A stretch of DNA of 64,000 bases from Nitratireductor sp. ZSWI3 (GTDB taxonomy: Bacteria > Pseudomonadota > Alphaproteobacteria > Rhizobiales > Rhizobiaceae): assembly GCF_024655565.1 (NCBI RefSeq), contig NZ_JANKOF010000015.1, positions 1-64,000 on the forward strand, given 5' to 3'. Below the pieces are notes generated by a model. That model ran no database searches, had not been told where the DNA came from, and saw only the letters and a list, made by a program, of their open reading frames with translations. Made by a program: the position numbers and the translations under genes. Within the stretch, counting starts at the first letter, position 1; each line of letters opens with the position of its first letter. Shown in pieces: positions 60,213 to 64,000 of this stretch.

Positions 60213-60776
60213 ATGAAGAAAACCGTCACCACATTGCCGGCCCTGGTCGCGCTGGCGGCCCTGGCGGGCTGCTCCGGCTACCGTCCGGCGCCTCCGGCCT
60301 TCCATGAAGCGCTCTACCAGCCCTATGTGCTCGATGCCGGCGACAATCTGCGCATCACGGTGTTCGACCAGGAGAACCTCACCAACACCTACAGCGTCGA
60401 TCAGGCGGGCTACATCGCCTTCCCGCTGATCGGCTCCGTGCCGGCGCGCGGCCAGACCTCCAAGCAGGTCGAGCAGAGCATCGCCGGGCGTTTGCGCCAG
60501 GGCTATCTGCGCGATCCGGACGTGACGGTCGAGATCGATCGCTACCGACCCGTCTTCATCATGGGCGAGGTCGGCGCGCCCGGGCAATATTCCTACGTTC
60601 CCGGTATGACCGTGCAGAAGGCCGTGGCGGCCGCCGGCGGTTTCAGCCCGCGCGCCAACCAGTCGAGCGCCGACGTCACGCGCACCATCAACGGCGAGGT
60701 GATCACCGGCCGCGTGGTGACCTCGGACCCGCTTCTCCCGGGCGACACGGTCTATGTGCGCGAACGGCTGTTCTAG
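60213..60776 (+). CDS. Wza-like polysaccharide export lipoprotein
   Basis: 187 residues from ATG 60213 (MKKTVTTLP). Lipobox LAALAGC marks an outer-membrane lipoprotein. Poly_export domain (YVLDAGDNLRITVF, VDQAGYIAFPLIGSV) followed by one SLBB domain (VFIMGEVGAPGQYSYVPGM, AAAGGFSPRANQ). Forms the outer-membrane channel for exopolysaccharide together with the GumC-like protein. It is short: only one SLBB domain, so it may be an ExoF-type partner rather than a full channel. Confidence 0.9.
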   Translation: MKKTVTTLPALVALAALAGCSGYRPAPPAFHEALYQPYVLDAGDNLRITVFDQENLTNTYSVDQAGYIAFPLIGSVPARGQTSKQVEQSIAGRLRQGYLRDPDVTVEIDRYRPVFIMGEVGAPGQYSYVPGMTVQKAVAAAGGFSPRANQSSADVTRTINGEVITGRVVTSDPLLPGDTVYVRERLF

Positions 60777-60809
60777 TTTCTCCCGCCACCGGGTCGCGGA
60801 GCCCCGCCC

Positions 60810-61949
60810 TTGACGGACAAGCTGCGGATCGTTCACTGCTTCCGCTCGCCCGTCGGCGGCATCTTCCGGCATGTGCGCGATCTTTGCGCCGCGCAGGTCG
60901 CCGCCGGCCACGCGGTCGGCATCGTCTGCGATTCGACCACCGGCGGCGAGTTCGAGGCCCGCCTCATCGCCGAGGTGGAGAGCATGCTTCCGCTCGGCGT
61001 CAAGCGCACGCCCATGCAGCGGCATGTGGGGATCGGCGACCTTGCGGCGGCATGGCGGACCTTCAAGATCATCCGCGACATGCGGCCGGACGTCCTGCAT
61101 GGCCACGGCGCCAAGGGCGGCGTCTATGCCAGGCTGTTCGGCACGGCGATGCGGCTTTCGGGCCAGCGGCCGGCGCGCGTCTACTCGCCGCATGGCGGCA
61201 GCCTGCACTACGACGCCCGCGCCCTGATCGGCCGCGTTTTCTTTACGCTGGAACGGATCATGGACGCCTTCTGCGACCATCTCCTGTTCGTCTCGGAATA
61301 CGAGCGCCGCACCTTCGAACGCAAGGTCGGGCGGCCGCGGGCGCCGAGCACGCTGGTCTATAACGGCCTCAACGAACCCGAGTTCACCGCCGTGCCCGCC
61401 CGCCGCGATGCAGCCGATTTCCTCTACATCGGCATGATGCGCGATCTGAAGGGGCCGGACCTCTTCATCGAAGCGCTGGCGCGGGCGACCAAGCGGACCG
61501 GCCGCACGCTGTCGGCGGTGATGGTCGGCGACGGCGACGGCCGCGACGCGTACGTCGCCCAGGCGCAAACGCTCGGGCTCGGATCGCAGATCGCCTTCCT
61601 GCCGGCAATGCCGGCGCGCCAGGCCTTCGGGCTGGGCCGCGTCATGGTGGTGCCGTCGCGCGCCGAAGCCATGCCCTACATCGTGCTCGAGGCGCTGGCC
61701 GCCGGACGCCCGCTCATCGCCAGCGCCGTCGGCGGCATTCCCGAAGTGTTCGGCGACAATTCCCCTGCCCTGGTGCCGCCCGACAGCGAAGCGCTGGCTG
61801 AGAAAATGGCCTACGTGCTGCAGGACGAGCAGGCCTATGCGGCCCGGATGCCCGGCCGGGCCGAGCTCCTGCGCCGGTTCGGCTCGGACGTCATGGCGCG
61901 CAAGATCGAGACCGCCTATCTCGAGAGCCTGGGGCGCGCGCGCCGATAG
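60810..61949 (+). CDS. Glycosyltransferase family 4 protein
   Basis: 379 residues, TTG start at 60810. GT-B fold: N-terminal glycine-rich SPVGGIFRHVRDL loop and HGHGAKGGVYARL; the C-terminal nucleotide-sugar domain has YIGMMRDLKGPDLFIEA and the EX7E-like motif SRAEAMPYIVLEALA. Adds one sugar to the growing exopolysaccharide repeat unit; the donor is not predictable. Confidence 0.9.
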   Translation: MTDKLRIVHCFRSPVGGIFRHVRDLCAAQVAAGHAVGIVCDSTTGGEFEARLIAEVESMLPLGVKRTPMQRHVGIGDLAAAWRTFKIIRDMRPDVLHGHGAKGGVYARLFGTAMRLSGQRPARVYSPHGGSLHYDARALIGRVFFTLERIMDAFCDHLLFVSEYERRTFERKVGRPRAPSTLVYNGLNEPEFTAVPARRDAADFLYIGMMRDLKGPDLFIEALARATKRTGRTLSAVMVGDGDGRDAYVAQAQTLGLGSQIAFLPAMPARQAFGLGRVMVVPSRAEAMPYIVLEALAAGRPLIASAVGGIPEVFGDNSPALVPPDSEALAEKMAYVLQDEQAYAARMPGRAELLRRFGSDVMARKIETAYLESLGRARR

Positions 61950-62036
61950 AAGCGTTCCACATTGATCTGTTATGGAAAGAGAATCTTAGCCCGTTGCCCC
62001 TAGGTTACGCCACGTTGGCAGAGGCAGCAGCATTCC

Positions 62037-63575
62037 ATGAACCAGGTCGATCCGAAGCGATATTTCGCCTCGAAGGCAAAGGACGGTGCGCAGGCCGGCG
62101 GCGCGCGGGGCGACAAGCGCCCGGTGCTCGGCCCCGTTGCCCTGCAGGTGGCGCAGCAATACAAGCGCGATACCATGTCGCCCGTGATGGTGAGCGGCGT
62201 CATGCGTCTGGTCGAGTTCACGCTCCTCCTCGCGACCGGCGCATTTTTCTACATCTTCTATGTCGGCATCTCCGCGCAGCTCTTCTGGCACTACACGGCC
62301 GTCATCCTGGCCGGGGCGATCCTGCATGTGGTGCTGAGCGAATTCACCGACTGTTACCAGATGCCGGCCCTGCGCAACCCGACCGGCTATCTGGGGCGCA
62401 TCCTGGCCGCCTGGGTGGCGACCTTCGCGGCGCTGGCGCTCGCCGGCTTCTTCCTCAAGATCTCCGCCGATTTCTCGCGCTTCTGGTTCGGCATCTGGTT
62501 TCTTAGCGGCTTCGTGTCCCTTTTCGCGCTGCGGGTGGTCACGGCGCAGCTGATGCGCCGCTGGGCGCGCAATGGCACCATCGAGCGTCGCGCGCTGATC
62601 GTCGGCGGCGGCGCCAATGCCGAGCACCTCATCCGCTCGATCGAAAGGCAGCCCTACAACGACATCCGCATCTGCGGCATCTTCGACGACCGCGACGACC
62701 GGCGCTCGCCGCCGGTGGTGGCCGGCTATCCGAAGCTCGGCAACATCGCCGAGCTGGTGGAATTCGCGCGCATCGCACGCATCGACATGCTGATCGTCTC
62801 GCTGCCGGTCTCCGCCGAAGCACGCGTGCTGTCACTCCTGTCCAAGCTCTGGGTGCTGCCGGTCGACATCCGCCTGTCGGCGCACTCCAACCACCTGCGG
62901 TTCCGGCCGCGCGCCTATTCCTATATCGGCTCGGTGCCGATGCTCGACATTTTCGACCGCCCGATCAACGACTGGGATTCGGTCGCCAAGCGGGCGTTCG
63001 ACATCGTCTTCAGCCTGTTCGGCATCGTGGCGTTCTCTCCGGTCATGCTGGCCGCCGCGCTCGCCATCAAGCTCGACAGCAAGGGACCGGTCCTCTTCAA
63101 GCAGATCCGCCACGGCTTCAACAACGAGCCGATCGAGGTGTTCAAGTTCCGCTCCATGTACACCGACCAGTGCGACCCGACGGCGCGCAACGCGGTGACC
63201 AAGGACGACCCACGCGTGACGCGTGTCGGGCGCATCCTGCGCAAGACGTCGATCGACGAGCTGCCGCAGTTCTTCAACGCGCTTTTCGGCAGCCTGTCTC
63301 TGGTCGGCCCGCGCCCGCACGCGGTCACCGCCCAGTCGCACAACCGGCTCTACGAGGAAGTGGTCGACGGCTATTTCGCGCGCCATCGCGTCAAGCCCGG
63401 CGTCACCGGCTGGGCGCAGATCAACGGCTGGCGCGGCGAGGTGGACACGGATGAGAAGATCCGCAAGCGCACGGAGTACGACCTCTTTTACATCGAGAAC
63501 TGGTCGCTCTGGTTCGATCTGAAGATCCTGCTCCTGACGCCGATCCGTCTTCTCAACACGGAAAACGCCTATTGA
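62037..63575 (+). CDS. Undecaprenyl-phosphate glycosyl-1-phosphate transferase (WcaJ/PssA type)
   Basis: 512 residues. Initiates repeat-unit synthesis by transferring hexose-1-phosphate to undecaprenyl phosphate. Four N-terminal transmembrane helices, a cytoplasmic Rossmann-like domain (LIVGGGANAEHLIRSI) and the C-terminal catalytic Bac_transf domain with KRAFDIVFSLFGI re-entrant helix, FKFRSMYTDQ, RKTSIDELPQFFN and the PRPHA loop. Ends LLNTENAY, typical of rhizobial members. Overlaps the next gene by four bases. Confidence 0.93.
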   Translation: MNQVDPKRYFASKAKDGAQAGGARGDKRPVLGPVALQVAQQYKRDTMSPVMVSGVMRLVEFTLLLATGAFFYIFYVGISAQLFWHYTAVILAGAILHVVLSEFTDCYQMPALRNPTGYLGRILAAWVATFAALALAGFFLKISADFSRFWFGIWFLSGFVSLFALRVVTAQLMRRWARNGTIERRALIVGGGANAEHLIRSIERQPYNDIRICGIFDDRDDRRSPPVVAGYPKLGNIAELVEFARIARIDMLIVSLPVSAEARVLSLLSKLWVLPVDIRLSAHSNHLRFRPRAYSYIGSVPMLDIFDRPINDWDSVAKRAFDIVFSLFGIVAFSPVMLAAALAIKLDSKGPVLFKQIRHGFNNEPIEVFKFRSMYTDQCDPTARNAVTKDDPRVTRVGRILRKTSIDELPQFFNALFGSLSLVGPRPHAVTAQSHNRLYEEVVDGYFARHRVKPGVTGWAQINGWRGEVDTDEKIRKRTEYDLFYIENWSLWFDLKILLLTPIRLLNTENAY

Positions 63576-64000
63576 GCGCTCTCCTCAACCTCGTCCCGGC
63601 TGACGGGCTGCCGCGCGCGGCGGTCGATGCCAAGCTGGTGGCGCTCATGAAGACCGGAGCGATCGGCTTCGGAGTGTTCCTCTCGGGCTTCGTGATCCGT
63701 GAGCCGGCCCCTTACGAACTCTACATGGTGGGGTTGATCGCCGTCTGGGCGCTGTTCGGCCTGAAGATCTCGCGCCGCATCGCGCCGCTGCTTACCACGC
63801 TCGTGCTGTTCAACATCGGCGGGGCGATCTCCATGTCGCAGCTTGCCGATCTTGGCACGATCCCGCTCTATCTCGCCGTTTCCCTGTTCCTTGCCCTGAC
63901 GGCGGTGTTCTATGCCGCGGTGGTCGAGGCGGAGCAGGCCGTTCTGCGCGTCGTCTTCATCGCCTGGACCTGCGCGGCAGCGGCCACGGCGCTGCTCGGC
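63572..64000 (+). CDS. O-antigen ligase/exopolysaccharide polymerase-like membrane protein (3' end outside window)
   Basis: TTG at 63572 overlaps the preceding stop (TATTGA), and 143 codons remain open to the right edge. The visible part has several transmembrane helices, for example GAIGFGVFLSGFV, MVGLIAVWALFGL, TLVLFNIGGAISM, IPLYLAVSLFLALTAVFY and VFIAWTCAAAATALLG. Position after the initiating transferase and helix pattern suggest a Wzy/O-antigen ligase-type polymerase. The diagnostic periplasmic loop lies beyond the window. Confidence 0.65.
   Translation, partial: MSALLNLVPADGLPRAAVDAKLVALMKTGAIGFGVFLSGFVIREPAPYELYMVGLIAVWALFGLKISRRIAPLLTTLVLFNIGGAISMSQLADLGTIPLYLAVSLFLALTAVFYAAVVEAEQAVLRVVFIAWTCAAAATALLG

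Noticed and set aside
60141-61568. 475-codon minus-strand frame opposite the Wza-like and GT4 genes
   Set aside because: The plus strand holds Wza and GT4 motifs; the minus product is shadow-like.

Overview
The window is a stretch of GC-rich alphaproteobacterial chromosome. The gene order nuoA-N, birA, rnj, mce, DUF1467, proS, lolC, lolD, together with lon-clpX-clpP, rplM-rpsI-speB-argC, ctaA and DUF2842, is typical of Hyphomicrobiales (Rhizobiales), most like the Mesorhizobium/Nitratireductor/Chelativorans group (Phyllobacteriaceae). That placement comes from recalled gene order and protein style, not from a database search.

Layout. 1-6 kb: an accessory block (large methyltransferase-tailed protein open to the left edge, lipoprotein, small membrane proteins, GT32-like glycosyltransferase, phytanoyl-CoA dioxygenase-like enzyme), less GC-rich than the rest at its left end. 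6.2-9.4 kb: tRNA-Leu(GAG), lipB, gamma-glutamyltransferase and a 28-residue membrane peptide behind an SOS-like promoter. 9.5-12.9 kb (minus): lolD, lolC-type permease, proS. 13.2-13.4 kb: a plus-strand small RNA that fits the alpha-r9 family. 13.5-32.2 kb (minus): the complete complex I operon nuoA-N, then birA, rnj, mce and DUF1467. The operon is interrupted between nuoC and nuoD by a four-helix-bundle (S23/IVP-type) gene bounded exactly by inverted arrays of a 7-bp repeat.

32.6-37.4 kb: YcaQ/AlkX-type DNA glycosylase, an orphan TadE/TadG pair behind an AT-rich island, tRNA-Asp(GTC), tRNA-Val(TAC) and a frameshifted GNAT gene. 37.5-43.2 kb (minus): HU, a palindromic mosaic repeat, then lon, clpX and clpP, with heat-shock-like promoters for lon and clpP. 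43.3-50.8 kb: cytochrome P450, divergent LysE exporter/Lrp regulator, metY, CoA-binding protein, two tandem paralogous four-cysteine secreted proteins, a 114-bp MITE-like element, VOC protein, enoyl-CoA hydratase, thioesterase. 50.9-56.5 kb: rplM-rpsI, speB-argC, an APH(6)-like kinase, ctaA, DUF2842. 56.5-64 kb: an exopolysaccharide locus (FemAB/BioF2-type acetyltransferase, GumC/ExoP-like protein with a degenerate kinase domain, Wza-like lipoprotein, GT4 glycosyltransferase, undecaprenyl-phosphate sugar transferase, and a polymerase/ligase-like protein running off the right edge).

The items most worth following are the S23 element inside the nuo operon, the SOS-like 28-residue membrane peptide, the tandem four-cysteine proteins with the neighbouring MITE, and the several palindromic repeats. 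Long open frames opposite nuoL/M, nuoN, lon, proS/lolC and metY are composition shadows and were left out. No CRISPR array, prophage, integrase or complete insertion sequence was seen.
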